A stretch of DNA of 64,000 bases from Streptomyces sp. AC1-42W (GCF_003248355.1 NZ_QKWY01000002.1:1612001-1676000); one strand, 5' to 3'; counted from the first letter of the stretch, positions 1 to 8,715 are shown. Program-made: numbers and translations. The notes: a model not told the origin generated them from the letters alone.

Positions 1-563
1 CGGCCCGCCTTCAGCGTGACCACGCCGTTGTCCAGCCGGGACAGGTCGAGCAGCGTCTCCACCAGCCTGCCGAGCCGCTCCGTCTGCGTCAGCGCCGTCC
101 GCATCGTCTCCGGGTCGGCGGAGGACACCCCGTCCACGACGTTCTCCAGGACGGCTCTCAGCGCCGCGATGGGCGTCCGCAGCTCGTGCGAGACGTTGGC
201 CACCAGCTCCTTGCGGTGCCGGTCCACCGCCGCCAGGTCGTCGGCCATCAGATTGATGGTCTGCGCCAGGTCCCCCAGCTCGTCGCGCCGGCCCGCGCCG
301 TTCACCCGGCGGGTGTAGTCGCCGTGCGAGATCGACCGGGCCACCGCGCGCATCTCGTCCAGCGGCGCGGTCAGACCGTGCGCCACGAACTGGGTGATGA
401 GCAGGGTCGCGATGACCGAGAACACGGTGATGAACCGCAGCTCGGTCCGGGTGCGCAGGGCCACCATGAGCAGCCCCGTCGTGATGAAGACCGACACCAC
501 CACCAGGGTGCCCAGCTTGGCCTTGATCGAGAACGGCCGCAGCCCCGGCCCGGGGGCGCTCAT
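1..563 (-). CDS. Sensor histidine kinase, C-terminus beyond window
   Basis: Membrane sensor kinase of a two-component pair; only the N-terminal ~187 residues are present because the gene runs off the left edge. Two hydrophobic segments lie at about residues 15-35 and 42-60. A HAMP-like linker follows, then the phospho-acceptor H-box (VSHELRTP) at about residues 125-132. The ATG at 563 overlaps the TGA of the response regulator upstream (ATGA), so the two are translationally coupled. The ATPase domain is not visible here. The signal sensed cannot be read from the sequence because the extracellular loop is very short. Confidence 0.9.
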   Translation of the reverse strand, partial: MSAPGPGLRPFSIKAKLGTLVVVSVFITTGLLMVALRTRTELRFITVFSVIATLLITQFVAHGLTAPLDEMRAVARSISHGDYTRRVNGAGRRDELGDLAQTINLMADDLAAVDRHRKELVANVSHELRTPIAALRAVLENVVDGVSSADPETMRTALTQTERLGRLVETLLDLSRLDNGVVTLKAG

Positions 564-1297
564 GGCGCGGGGGTCTCCAGCGCGTAGCCGACCCCGTGCA
601 CGGTACGGATGCGCTCCGCGCCGATCTTCCGGCGCAGCGCCTTGATGTGGCTGTCCACCGTCCGGGTGCCCGAGGCGTCCGCCCAGTCCCACACCTCGGC
701 GAGCAGCTGCTCGCGGGAGAGCACCGCGCGCGGCGTGTTCGCCAGGCAGACCAGCAGGTCGAACTCGGTCGGCGTCAGGTGCACGTCCTCGGCGCGGACC
801 CGCACCCGGCGCTGCGCGTGGTCGATCTCCAGCTCGCCGAGACGCAGTATCCCGCTGCGCGGGGTCACGGCGGCCAGCGCGGCCCGCTCCACCCTGCGCA
901 GCAGCACATGCACCCGGGCCGCCAGCTCCCGCATCGAGAACGGCTTGGTCATGTAGTCGTCGGCGCCGACCCCGAGCCCGACGAGCATGTCCGTCTCGTC
1001 GTCCCGCGCGGTCAGCATCAGCACCGGCACCGGCCGCTGGGCCTGGACCCGGCGGCACACCTCCAGGCCGTCGAAGCCCGGCAGCATGATGTCGAGCACC
1101 ATCAGGTCCGGCTGCCACGCCTCGGCGGCGTCCACGGCGGCCGGGCCGTCGAGGGCGGTCTGCACGAGGAAGCCCTCCGCCCGCAGCCGGGCGGAAATGG
1201 CGTCCACGATCGTGGCGTCGTCCTCGACCACCAGTACGCGGCGCTGTGCGCCAGGGGTGGCCGCCACGCCGTTGTGGGTGGTGTGTGTCTGTTCCAT
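560..1297 (-). CDS. OmpR-type response regulator
   Basis: Partner of the kinase it overlaps. The receiver domain begins near RRVLVVEDD and carries the phospho-acceptor Asp in LMVLDIMLPG and the conserved Lys in YMTKPF. A C-terminal winged-helix DNA-binding domain (LTPTEFDLL, then SHIKALRRKI and TVHGVGYAL) places it in the OmpR/PhoB class. The ATG at 1297 is preferred over a possible in-frame start at 1330 because a G-rich ribosome site precedes it; the first 10-15 residues are low-complexity in either case. Response regulator first, kinase second, is a standard actinobacterial operon order. Confidence 0.92.
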   Translation of the reverse strand: MEQTHTTHNGVAATPGAQRRVLVVEDDATIVDAISARLRAEGFLVQTALDGPAAVDAAEAWQPDLMVLDIMLPGFDGLEVCRRVQAQRPVPVLMLTARDDETDMLVGLGVGADDYMTKPFSMRELAARVHVLLRRVERAALAAVTPRSGILRLGELEIDHAQRRVRVRAEDVHLTPTEFDLLVCLANTPRAVLSREQLLAEVWDWADASGTRTVDSHIKALRRKIGAERIRTVHGVGYALETPAP

Positions 1298-1532
1298 CGC
1301 CCCGCCCCTGCCCGTTCTCACGGAGGCCATTCCCCCGGACGTACGGTTTTCGCTCGTGAATTTCGTGGGTGATCTCGCTATCGCTCAGCAGCGTAGAGGC
1401 AGCGGAGGGTTTCCGGCTACGCAGGGTGCAAGGCCGAAGCACCCCGGCGGGTCGCCGGGGGCGGGCGGACTGTCGCGCTTGTGGCGCTTGAACCCCCGGT
1501 GCCGGGGCCCATTCGGCACCCGGCGGGGGGTG

Positions 1533-2225
1533 TCAGTCCCCTCGAATTGCGAGATGGACCACGTCGGGCACACCTCGGGCAACGCCCACTTCTTCCGTCC
1601 GTACCCCCTGGAACCCGGCATTCTGTAGGGCCTGGTCGAACGCGGCGGACGGTTGTGCCGACCATACGGCGAGCACGCCGCCCGGACGCAGCCGCGCCCG
1701 GCAGTCGGCGAGTCCCGCGGGCGAGTAGAGGTTCCCGTTCTCCTCGGTGACCGTCCAGTCCGGCCCATTGTCGATGTCCAGGCACAGGGCGTCGTAACGG
1801 TCCGTAGTCGTGCTCAGGTAGGTGACGAGGTCGGTGGTCAGGATCTCCGTACGCGGATCGGCGAGCGCCGGTCCGGAGATCGCGGCCAGCGGACCGTCCA
1901 GGTGCCAGCCCACGATCGCCTCCTCGCGCTCGGCGACCGCGATCCGGCCCCAGCGCGGCTCACCGGCGGCCCGGACGAGCGAGAACCCGACACCGAGCCC
2001 GCCGATGAGCACGGAGGGCGCGGGGCGGTCGGCCGGCAGCGCGGCGAGCGCGGCGTCGATCAGCAGCCGCTCGGACCGCCCGTCCGAGGTGTCCATCAGG
2101 AAGCAGCCGTTGGCGATGATCTCGAAGTCCTCACCCCGCCTGCGCAGGACCACCTCCCCGTACGGGCCCTCGCGGCGGTCCAGGGTGACGGGGGCGTCGG
2201 CGGCGGGGCCGAACGTGTGGGGCAT
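1533..2225 (-). CDS. Spermidine-synthase-like methyltransferase-fold protein
   Basis: Rossmann-fold protein of the spermidine synthase superfamily, 230 residues. The nucleotide-binding glycine loop (VLIGGLGVGFSL) is at about residues 71-82, an acidic strand end (AVAERE) follows, and a DIDNGPDW motif appears near residue 150. It is shorter than true aminopropyltransferases and lacks their clear catalytic signature, so polyamine synthesis is not assured. The ATG at 2225 follows GGAGATC at good spacing; the longer reading frame to 2297 only adds proline/arginine-rich sequence. It stands alone between the two-component pair and the ABC operon. Confidence 0.75.
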   Translation of the reverse strand: MPHTFGPAADAPVTLDRREGPYGEVVLRRRGEDFEIIANGCFLMDTSDGRSERLLIDAALAALPADRPAPSVLIGGLGVGFSLVRAAGEPRWGRIAVAEREEAIVGWHLDGPLAAISGPALADPRTEILTTDLVTYLSTTTDRYDALCLDIDNGPDWTVTEENGNLYSPAGLADCRARLRPGGVLAVWSAQPSAAFDQALQNAGFQGVRTEEVGVARGVPDVVHLAIRGD

Positions 2226-2369
2226 GGCACTGATCTCCGGTGGCCGGGGTCGATGTCGTCCCCGCCATCCTGGCCCGCCGGGGCGGAGGGGTGCCACCGC
2301 GTTGCGCGCGCGGGACGCGGACGCGCGTGCGGGACGCGGGATACGGGACGCGGGCCCCGACCTCCCGGC

Positions 2370-2978
2370 TCAGCCCCGCTCGCGGCGGGCCCCGCGCACC
2401 GCGTACAGCGCCACTCCCGCCGCGAACAGCGCCGACGCGGTGGCCCACGCCCCCACCTGCGGCCCCGGCTGCATCGGCCAGGCCCACACGGAGGCCGCGC
2501 CGCCCGGTGTACGCGGCGCCGCCAGATAGACCGCGCCGCCGTAGACGGTCATCGGCAGCCAGCTGAGCCGGGCCCCGATCAGGGCGGCCGCCGCGGCGGT
2601 GACCCCGGTCGCCCCGAGCACGTTGCGGATCATGCCCGGCGCCCCGAACGCCTCGGGATGCCCGGGGACGGCGAGCGCGAGGGCCGCCCCGGCCGGGACG
2701 GCGAGCGCCAGCAGATGCAGCAGCCGCCGGGGCCACCAGCGCCGCACCGCCGTCCGGTCGAGCTCGTCGGCGGCGGCGTACAGGCTCGTGCCGATGGCCG
2801 AGGCGGCCAGCAGCGGGGCGAGGACCAGGACCGGCACCCGGGCGCCGTGGTCGAAGTTCGGCTGTGCCACGAGCCAGTGGGCGGCCCAGGCGGCCAGCAG
2901 GACGACCCCGCCGAGGGCGGCGGCGGTACGGGGGAGGGCCCGGGAGCGGAGATAGAGGGAAGCCGGGTGACGGTTCAC
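2370..2978 (-). CDS. Multi-pass membrane protein of an ABC operon
   Basis: Hydrophobic protein of 202 residues with about five predicted membrane helices and no recognisable catalytic motif. The GTG at 2978 overlaps the TGA of the preceding permease-like gene (GTGA), making it the last gene of the operon that begins with the ECF sigma factor at 6594. Position and hydrophobicity suggest a second membrane subunit of the ABC transporter encoded here, or an accessory protein. That role is inferred from context only. Confidence 0.75.
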   Translation of the reverse strand: MNRHPASLYLRSRALPRTAAALGGVVLLAAWAAHWLVAQPNFDHGARVPVLVLAPLLAASAIGTSLYAAADELDRTAVRRWWPRRLLHLLALAVPAGAALALAVPGHPEAFGAPGMIRNVLGATGVTAAAAALIGARLSWLPMTVYGGAVYLAAPRTPGGAASVWAWPMQPGPQVGAWATASALFAAGVALYAVRGARRERG

Positions 2979-4303
2979 AGGATCGGCACCTCCGAGAGGT
3001 CGCAGCTCCTGCGGGCGGTCAGGTAGCGGCCGAGCCAGGCGCGGCGCTCGGCGTCGGGCATGGCTTCGAGGCGGAGCAGCTCGGGGGGCTTCTCGGAGCC
3101 GGGAGCCAGGCCGGCGGGGGCGAGCCAGGTCGCGACAGTGCCGTCCGCCGACTCCACCGGAGGGCCGCCGGAGCTCTCGTGATGGTTGTTCGGACAGTCC
3201 CGCATGGTCAGGTTGGCGGCCACCTGCCAGGCGAAGTCCTCCGTGTTCTGCAACCGCCCGCGCAGGAGGTACCAGCCGGGGTGGGGCGCCGGCATCCACG
3301 CCTCGTCCGGGCCGTGCAGCGGAAGCCGGTCGACGTAACGCTTCGGCGCGCCCCGTACCCCCTCCAGCCGCCCGGTCAGCCCCGACAGCGCCTCCGCGAC
3401 CTGGGGCAGCAGATGCTCCTGGCGCCCGCTCAGGCAGATCTGCGGGCTGCCCTCCGTGCAGACGAGGCGGTCGGCCGCCGGGTCCGCCCGGAACAGCCCG
3501 TCGCCCGTGGACACGATGAGCGGGGCTACGGCGGCGGCCACGGCGAGCGGCACGAGGGCGGCGAGCCGGCGCCGGGCCGCCACGGCGGTGAGCGCGGCGA
3601 CCGCGAGTCCGCAGGTCCAGAGCGCCATCGCGGGGGCGTACCACCACACCGGCAACAAGTGCTCCAGGGGATACTCCAGGGCCGGATCGAGGTACCGGGC
3701 GGCGGACTCCGAGTACGTGGGCACGCCCAGGGCCAGATACATCAGCGCGGCGAGGACGGGCGCGGCCAGCCGCCACCGGCAGAGCACGCCCGCGGTGAAC
3801 CCCAGCAGCGCCGCGGCCACCAGGAACGCGCCGTCCACCACCGCGACGGACGGGGACGGCCCGCCGCCGCCCGCGTAGGGCCAGGTCGCCGACAGCGAGG
3901 CGGCCAGCGCGACGGCGTATCCGGCGACCGCCCACAGCGCGAGCGGCAGCGCGGCCGCCGCCTGACGCGACCAGCGGGCACGCGGGGTCGAGGCCCACAG
4001 CCCGCCCGTGCGGCGCCGGTGGTCGCGGGCGCCCTGCCAGCAGGCCGCGGCGGCCACCAGCGGGCCGCCGAGCAGCGTGGCGCCGGAGTGCAGGAGGTCC
4101 TGGGTCGCACCCCAGTCGCCCTGCCAGGAGTCGGCCTTGGCGGCCATGGTGACGATCAGCGTGAGCGCCGTGCACACCCCGGTCCACGGGGCGACGCCCC
4201 GGCGCGCCTCGGTCCGGAGCACGGGGAGCGCGGTGCGGAGGGGGCCGCGGCGGGCCGGGCCGTCCCGGCGCTCGTCGGCGGCCGGGCGTTCGGTGAGGGT
4301 CAT
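2975..4303 (-). CDS. ABC-transporter-associated membrane protein
   Basis: 442 residues. Six or more hydrophobic segments fill residues ~35-285. A soluble, probably extracytoplasmic C-terminal domain of ~155 residues follows, with scattered cysteines (e.g. LVCTEG, QICLSG, RDCPNN). The ATG at 4303 overlaps the stop of the upstream ATPase (ATGA), so it is most likely the permease partner of that ATPase in an ABC-2-like exporter. The cysteine-bearing tail is unusual for an ABC-2 permease and could be a sensing or substrate-contact domain. Substrate unknown. Confidence 0.75.
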   Translation of the reverse strand: MTLTERPAADERRDGPARRGPLRTALPVLRTEARRGVAPWTGVCTALTLIVTMAAKADSWQGDWGATQDLLHSGATLLGGPLVAAAACWQGARDHRRRTGGLWASTPRARWSRQAAAALPLALWAVAGYAVALAASLSATWPYAGGGGPSPSVAVVDGAFLVAAALLGFTAGVLCRWRLAAPVLAALMYLALGVPTYSESAARYLDPALEYPLEHLLPVWWYAPAMALWTCGLAVAALTAVAARRRLAALVPLAVAAAVAPLIVSTGDGLFRADPAADRLVCTEGSPQICLSGRQEHLLPQVAEALSGLTGRLEGVRGAPKRYVDRLPLHGPDEAWMPAPHPGWYLLRGRLQNTEDFAWQVAANLTMRDCPNNHHESSGGPPVESADGTVATWLAPAGLAPGSEKPPELLRLEAMPDAERRAWLGRYLTARRSCDLSEVPIL

Positions 4304-5082
4304 CGGGCGCCCGCCGCCGCCCGGTGGGAGCGCAGGGCCAGGGTGTAGCCGCGCTCGATGGGGCTGCCGCCGTACTCGTGCGGGTCGCCGTCCGCGCCGA
4401 GGGCCGCCAGCTCGCGCGTCGTGCCCCGGTACGCGACCCGGCCCGCCTCGATCAGCGTCACCCCCTCGCAGGCCGTGGCCACGTCCTCCACCAGGTGCGT
4501 GGACAGGATGACCGTGGCGTGCTCGCCCAGGCTCCGCATCAGGGTGCGGAACTCCACCCGCTGTTCCGGGTCGAGGCCGGCGGTCGGCTCGTCGAGCAGC
4601 AGCAGCTCCGGTTCGTTGACGATCGCCTGCGCGATGCCGACGCGCCGGACCATGCCCCCGGACAGCGTCCTCATCCGGGAGTCGATCCGGTCCGCCAGGC
4701 CCACGCGTTCCACGGCCCGCTCCACGGCGGCCGGCGTCCGGGCACCGTCCATCTCCTTGAGCCACGCCACATAGCCGACGAACTCACGGACCGTGAACCC
4801 CGCGTAATGGCCGAATTCCTGTGGCAGATAGCCCAGCCTGCGCCGCACCCCGGCGCGGGCGCGGTGGTCCGAGGCGGCGCCCACCTCGGCGCCCAGCAGC
4901 TCCACCCGCCCGGCGTCCGGCGCGGCGGCCGTGGACAGCACCCGGATGAGCGAGGTCTTGCCCGCCCCGTTGGGGCCGAGCAGCCCGTGCACACCGGGCC
5001 CGAAGTCGAGATCGACGGAGTCCAGGGCGGTTCTGCGGCGGTGCCGCACCGTCAGCCCGGACACCACGACGGTCCTGTTCAC
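4300..5082 (-). CDS. ABC transporter ATP-binding protein
   Basis: Cytoplasmic ATPase of an ABC exporter, 260 residues. Walker A GPNGAGKTSL is at about residue 38, the signature LSGGMVRRVG near 140, Walker B LLLLDEPTAGLDP near 160, and the switch His in LSTHLVED near 195. The arrangement is that of ABC-2 export ATPases (drug, peptide or bacteriocin-immunity type). It starts with GTG at 5082, 10 bases after the anti-sigma gene ends, and overlaps the permease gene downstream. Confidence 0.93.
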   Translation of the reverse strand: MNRTVVVSGLTVRHRRRTALDSVDLDFGPGVHGLLGPNGAGKTSLIRVLSTAAAPDAGRVELLGAEVGAASDHRARAGVRRRLGYLPQEFGHYAGFTVREFVGYVAWLKEMDGARTPAAVERAVERVGLADRIDSRMRTLSGGMVRRVGIAQAIVNEPELLLLDEPTAGLDPEQRVEFRTLMRSLGEHATVILSTHLVEDVATACEGVTLIEAGRVAYRGTTRELAALGADGDPHEYGGSPIERGYTLALRSHRAAAGAR

Positions 5083-5092
5083 GCGATCACGC

Positions 5093-5995
5093 TCATGACG
5101 TCTCCAGATGGTCGAAGGATCGGCGGCGCAGGGCCAGCAGCCCCGCGCCGAGCACGGCCGCCGCCGCCCAGGCGCCCTGGGCGGGGGTCCCGGACAGCAG
5201 CCGGGCGGCCGTTCGCGCCGCCTCGGCGAGCGGGGTGTGCGAGCTGCCGAGCCCCGGTACGGTCACGGCCGCCGCCCAGGCGGCCGCGACGGCCCAGGAC
5301 CCGGCGCGGCATCCCACGTACGAGCCGAGGCTCAGCGCCGCCAGGGTCAGCGCGAGGCCGGGCAGCAGCCAGGACAGGGCGCCGGGCCCGCCGGCCGACG
5401 CGGGCAGCACGGCCCAGGCCAGCGTCGTCACGGGGACCGCCGTCCCGAGCACGGCGGCGGTCCTGACCAGCAGCAGCCGCAGCCCGCCGCCCGGCGAGGT
5501 GGCGATGATCTCGTGCATCGGGTCGGCGGAACGCCCGTACGAGAGGCCCACCCCGGCGACCGGCAGCACCGGTGCGAGCAGCAGCAGCACCGGCCGCGCC
5601 TGCGTGTCCGGCCCGCCCCCGAACGCCAGCGCCACCGCCGCGCCCACCACCAGCAGCAGGGCCCCCAGCCAGCCGCCCCGGAACGCGGGCCCGGCCGCCC
5701 ACAGCACCCGGCCGAACCGGCGCGCACCGGTCATCCGCCGCCACGGGTCCGCTACCGGAACGCGCTCCGCCGAAACGCCCTCGGCCTCGGCCGCGGCCGT
5801 CGCCAGCACCGCCGCGCGGATCTCGTCCAGGAGGGGGGCCGCGGCCCCCCGCTCGCGTACCGCCGCCGTCACCCGCCGCGCGCACGGCGCGCAGGACTCG
5901 ACGTGCTTCTCCAGGGACCAGGCGTCCGTCTCGGGGGCCGTGCCCGCCGCGTACCGCCGGGCGAGGTGGTCCGCCACATGCCAGGCCGTCGTCAT
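5093..5995 (-). CDS. Zinc-finger anti-sigma factor with membrane domain
   Basis: 300 residues. The N-terminal ~45 residues form a zf-HC2-type anti-sigma domain with the H-x3-C-x2-C motif in HVESCAPC at about residues 30-37. The rest is a large region with about six membrane segments, much bigger than the single anchor of a standard anti-sigma factor. It overlaps the sigma factor gene by ATGA, as expected for a sigma/anti-sigma pair. The membrane part precedes an ABC ATPase and may act as transporter subunit as well as sensor, linking transport state to sigma release; that is inference. Confidence 0.85.
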   Translation of the reverse strand: MTTAWHVADHLARRYAAGTAPETDAWSLEKHVESCAPCARRVTAAVRERGAAAPLLDEIRAAVLATAAAEAEGVSAERVPVADPWRRMTGARRFGRVLWAAGPAFRGGWLGALLLVVGAAVALAFGGGPDTQARPVLLLLAPVLPVAGVGLSYGRSADPMHEIIATSPGGGLRLLLVRTAAVLGTAVPVTTLAWAVLPASAGGPGALSWLLPGLALTLAALSLGSYVGCRAGSWAVAAAWAAAVTVPGLGSSHTPLAEAARTAARLLSGTPAQGAWAAAAVLGAGLLALRRRSFDHLETS

Positions 5996-6594
5996 GCTGT
6001 GCCTCCCAGGGGGCCGTTCTCCACGACCAGGCGGTCCAGCGCGGCGCGCAGCTCGCGCCGGGCCCGCAGCGCCCGGCTCTTGACGGTGCCTTCCGGTATG
6101 CCGAGCAGCCGGGCGGCCTCACGGGTCGTCAGACCGTCGACGACCGTCGCCCGCAGGACCTCCCGCAGTTCCGGCGAGATCCGGTCGAGCGCGGCGCCCA
6201 CGTCCCCGTACTCCAGGCCGGCCAGCACCCGGTCCTCGGCGGACGGCACGGGGGCGGCCCACCGCGCCCCGTCCGCCCGCTCGGCCGCCGCCGCGCGCTC
6301 CGTCCGGCTCCGGGCCCGCCGCGCGTCCACCAGGCGCCGGGCGGCGATGACCCAGAGCCAGCCCCCGGCCTCGGCGCCCCGGTGGGAGCCGGCGGAGCGC
6401 CAGACCGTCAGGAAGGTGTCCTGCACGACCTCGCGTACCGTCTCCGCGTCCGGGCAGCGGCGGTTCAGCCGGGCCAGCAGCCAGCCCGAGTGCCGGTCGT
6501 AGAACGCGCCGAGGGCGGCGGTGTCCCCCTGCGCGACGGCACGCAGCAGCGCCTCGTCGCTCCGGTCGTCCCCCGAGGGATGCACATCGCTCAC
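5992..6594 (-). CDS. ECF RNA polymerase sigma factor
   Basis: Extracytoplasmic-function sigma-70 factor, 200 residues. Region 2 includes DAETVREVVQDTFLTVWRS at about residues 49-67. Region 4 helix-turn-helix (TTREAARLLGIPEGTVKSR) lies at about 155-173. It is the first gene of a five-gene operon (sigma, anti-sigma, ATPase, two membrane proteins), all with overlapping or near-overlapping stops and starts. Autoregulation of the operon is typical of such systems; no promoter pair could be established by eye. Confidence 0.93.
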   Translation of the reverse strand: MSDVHPSGDDRSDEALLRAVAQGDTAALGAFYDRHSGWLLARLNRRCPDAETVREVVQDTFLTVWRSAGSHRGAEAGGWLWVIAARRLVDARRARSRTERAAAAERADGARWAAPVPSAEDRVLAGLEYGDVGAALDRISPELREVLRATVVDGLTTREAARLLGIPEGTVKSRALRARRELRAALDRLVVENGPLGGTA

Positions 6595-6608
6595 ACTCCC
6601 TCTATCGC

Positions 6609-6647
6609 GAACCGGGCGCCGCGCGGTTCACGCGCGACGCCCGGTTC
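6609..6647 (-). terminator. Hairpin between DUF4259 gene and sigma operon
   Basis: Inverted repeat with 10-base arms GAACCGGGCG (6609-6618) and CGCCCGGTTC (6638-6647). It lies directly after the 3' end of the DUF4259 gene and before the sigma-factor start. There is no clear U-tract, as is common in Streptomyces terminators. It probably ends transcription of the 6666-7067 gene. Confidence 0.55.
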
Positions 6648-6665
6648 GGTGTTCCCCCGCCCCTC

Positions 6666-7067
6666 TCAGGGCCGGGGCATAAGAACCTCGCGCAGGCGGT
6701 TGATCTCGGTGTGCCAGGGGCCCTCGTCCGTTTCCTCCCAGAGCTCCAGGGGCTCCGACGGCTCCGTGAGGACCCGGTCCAGCGCCTGGAGCGCGAGGCC
6801 GCGCAGCGCGGTCAGGTCCGGCAGGGGCTCGTCCGGGCCGTACGCGGAGTCGACCGGCGCCCCGCCGGGGCACTGGGCCGCGACCAGGGCGGCCGCCGCT
6901 ATCGCCTCGTCGGCGACGTCCGAGTCGAGGTAGTCCGTCGTGTCGGCGGTCTCGGCGAGAGCGGCCCGCACCTTCTCCGCGCGCTCCTCCGGCGTCGCGT
7001 CGTCGAGGCCACCGCACCAGTCCGCCGCGGTGTCGTTGTCGAAGGGGCCGACGTCCCACGCACCCAT
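6666..7067 (-). CDS. DUF4259-family protein
   Basis: 133-residue cytoplasmic protein beginning MGAWDVGPFDNDTAADW, the hallmark opening of the DUF4259 family, with a mostly helical acidic remainder. Function is unknown. The ATG at 7067 has AGGGAG at good spacing. The upstream flank is short, because the right end of the IS200/IS605 element lies only ~55 bases away; that insertion could have displaced its original promoter. Confidence 0.85.
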   Translation of the reverse strand: MGAWDVGPFDNDTAADWCGGLDDATPEERAEKVRAALAETADTTDYLDSDVADEAIAAAALVAAQCPGGAPVDSAYGPDEPLPDLTALRGLALQALDRVLTEPSEPLELWEETDEGPWHTEINRLREVLMPRP

Positions 7068-7120
7068 GTGTTTCTCCCTGCCGATCGTTCCGATGCCCGC
7101 ATCGTGACAGGCACCAGTCA

Positions 7121-7330
7121 ACTTGACCCGGCCCCGAAGGGCCGGGCTTGGAGGTAGAGCCCAGCTGGGTGCGGGGTTGTCTCCTCCGTCCAGACACCCC
7201 TACGGGGTGGCAGGGACGCGTGACTCACGCCCCGCGGTCCACACGGCCTCGCCCTTGCGGGCGAGGTTGTGGGACGCGTTGTCGTCCGCGTTGGCGAGGA
7301 ACCCGCAGGCCCTGCACGCGAACGTCGCTT
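7121..7330 (-). ncRNA. Possible omega RNA (reRNA) of the TnpB element
   Basis: In IS200/IS605 elements the guide RNA of TnpB is transcribed from the 3' part of tnpB through the right end of the element. Here the minus strand downstream of the tnpB stop contains a strong hairpin, arms CCCGGCCC (7127-7134) and GGGCCGGG (7139-7146) with a CGAA loop. A run reading TCAAGTTGAC lies just outside it. The RNA boundaries and guide start are not determinable by eye; coordinates are approximate. Confidence 0.45.
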
Positions 7331-8360
7331 GATCGACTCGGTTCTTCCGGTCGGTGTGTCCGCACTGGGAGCATCGCCGACTGGTGTACGCCGGATCGAC
7401 GTACACCAGCGGCACCCCGGCCCGGCGTGCCTTGTACTCAAGGAAAGAGCCGAGCTGGTGGAAGCTCCACGCGTGCAGTTGTGCCCGCTGGTCCTTGCGG
7501 AGCCGTACCCGGTCGCGGATGCCCGTGAGGTCTTCCAGGGCGATACCGGAGCCGGTGCGTTCAGCGGTGGTGACGATCTGCTTCGAGATGATGTGATTGA
7601 TGTTCGCGGCGTGCCGTGCCTCTTTGCGGCTGCGGTGCTTCAGCAGGCGTTTGGCGGACTGGGTGCCTTTGGCCTGGAGCTTGCGGCGGAGTGCGAGTTG
7701 CCGCTTTCGGTGCCGGTTGAGGCCCCGCCCGGCGGCCCGGTAGCCGGTGGAGGCAGTGGCAATATTGACGATGCCGAGGTCCACACCGATGAACCCGGAC
7801 GGATCTTCGTTGACCGGGGCTGCGGGAACCTCGCATACCGCGAGCAGGTAGAATACTCCGTCGCGTTCTATGAGGTCCGACTCGCCCTTGCGGTACTCGC
7901 GGAGCGTCTTGAGCGCATCCGGGGAACAGGCGAAGCGGACATCCTTCAGCCGTCCCGCAGTGCTCCAGACCGACACTGTCTGTGCGTCGTACTGCCAGGA
8001 CAGGCAACGGTCGTCGTACGGATGCGCCGCATCCGGCCGGAACATGATGGGCTTCGACTCCGCCTTGACGCGCCGCCTCGATCCCGGCCTGCCCAGATTC
8101 CCGGCCCGGATGTTCGCCTTCAGCGTGGTGTAGGCGTCGCGGACCTTCTTGATCGTGTGCTGGGCGGCCTGCGCCCCGAGACCGGAGGCCTTCAGCTCGG
8201 CGTAGGTATGTTTCCGTAATTCGTACTCACGCGGTACACCGTGTGCGAATGCCACACTCGATACCCACGTGGCGCAGTCGTTGACCGTGCGCAGGGTCGC
8301 ACCGATGGCCGACGCCTGTACAGCGTCCGGCATCAGCTTGACCTGCACGACGATCTTCAT
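7200..8360 (-). CDS. tnpB: TnpB RNA-guided endonuclease
   Basis: 386 residues beginning MKIVVQVKLMP, the usual N-terminus of this actinobacterial TnpB group (a start at 8369 is also possible). The RuvC active site appears complete: Asp in GVDLGIVNIA, Glu in GIALEDLTGI, and Asp in NADDNASHNLA. A zinc ribbon (CSQCGHTD...CRACGF) lies between the last two. TnpB uses an omega RNA to cut DNA next to a transposon-specific motif and favours retention of the element. The frame is open throughout, so the nuclease may be functional although its transposase partner is not. Confidence 0.93.
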   Translation of the reverse strand: MKIVVQVKLMPDAVQASAIGATLRTVNDCATWVSSVAFAHGVPREYELRKHTYAELKASGLGAQAAQHTIKKVRDAYTTLKANIRAGNLGRPGSRRRVKAESKPIMFRPDAAHPYDDRCLSWQYDAQTVSVWSTAGRLKDVRFACSPDALKTLREYRKGESDLIERDGVFYLLAVCEVPAAPVNEDPSGFIGVDLGIVNIATASTGYRAAGRGLNRHRKRQLALRRKLQAKGTQSAKRLLKHRSRKEARHAANINHIISKQIVTTAERTGSGIALEDLTGIRDRVRLRKDQRAQLHAWSFHQLGSFLEYKARRAGVPLVYVDPAYTSRRCSQCGHTDRKNRVDQATFACRACGFLANADDNASHNLARKGEAVWTAGRESRVPATP

Positions 8361-8386
8361 GTAGAGCATGGTAATACAGTTGGCCT

Positions 8387-8715
8387 ATGTCGCCGTGCTG
8401 GGAACCAAACCCCAATATTCGCAGGGGTCACACGGTTATTCACACCCTCCATGCTTATTTGATCTTCACGCCGAAGTACCGGCGTGGGTCTTTCACCGAC
8501 GACATTCTTCGCCGCTGCGAGGAGGTCTCTCCAAGCTGGTGGGCTCCCTCAAGGGCGTGTCCGCCCGCAGGCTTCGCCAGGAGTACCCGGACCACATCCG
8601 CCGCTACCTGTGGGGTGCGCACTTCTGATCGCCCTCATACTTCGCGGCGAGCTGTGGCGGAGCACCGCCGTCCGCCATCAAGGAGTACAGCGAGCAGCAG
8701 AAGCGCCCGTCGTGA
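8387..8715 (+). pseudogene. tnpA: Degenerate tnpA (Y1 HUH transposase)
   Basis: Starts as a normal IS200-type transposase (MSPCWEPNPNIRRG, then FTPKYRRGSFTDD). It loses a block after RRCEE, in which the HUH metal motif should lie. Sequence resumes in another frame at LSKLVGSLKGVSARRL and reaches LWGAHF. A TGA then replaces the codon of an expected tryptophan, before SPSYFAASCGG and the catalytic tyrosine region IKEYSEQQKRP. It therefore has a deletion, a frameshift and a nonsense codon, and no active transposase can be made. Confidence 0.85.

Larger units (their letters stand above)
7118..8715. mobile_element. IS200/IS605-family element, tnpA inactivated
   Basis: The element consists of divergent tnpB (minus) and degenerate tnpA (plus), with starts 26 bases apart, plus a right-end hairpin at 7127-7146. 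The right end lies near 7120; the left end is somewhere beyond the tnpA stop at 8715 and was not located. Such elements have no terminal inverted repeats or target duplications, so exact edges need comparison with an empty site. Because TnpA is destroyed, movement would need a transposase supplied from elsewhere. Confidence 0.75.

Noticed and set aside
1331..1532. Small frames between response regulator and spermidine-synthase-like gene
   Set aside because: Overlap the real gene's 3' end or are Pro/Arg-rich shadows; treated as intergenic.
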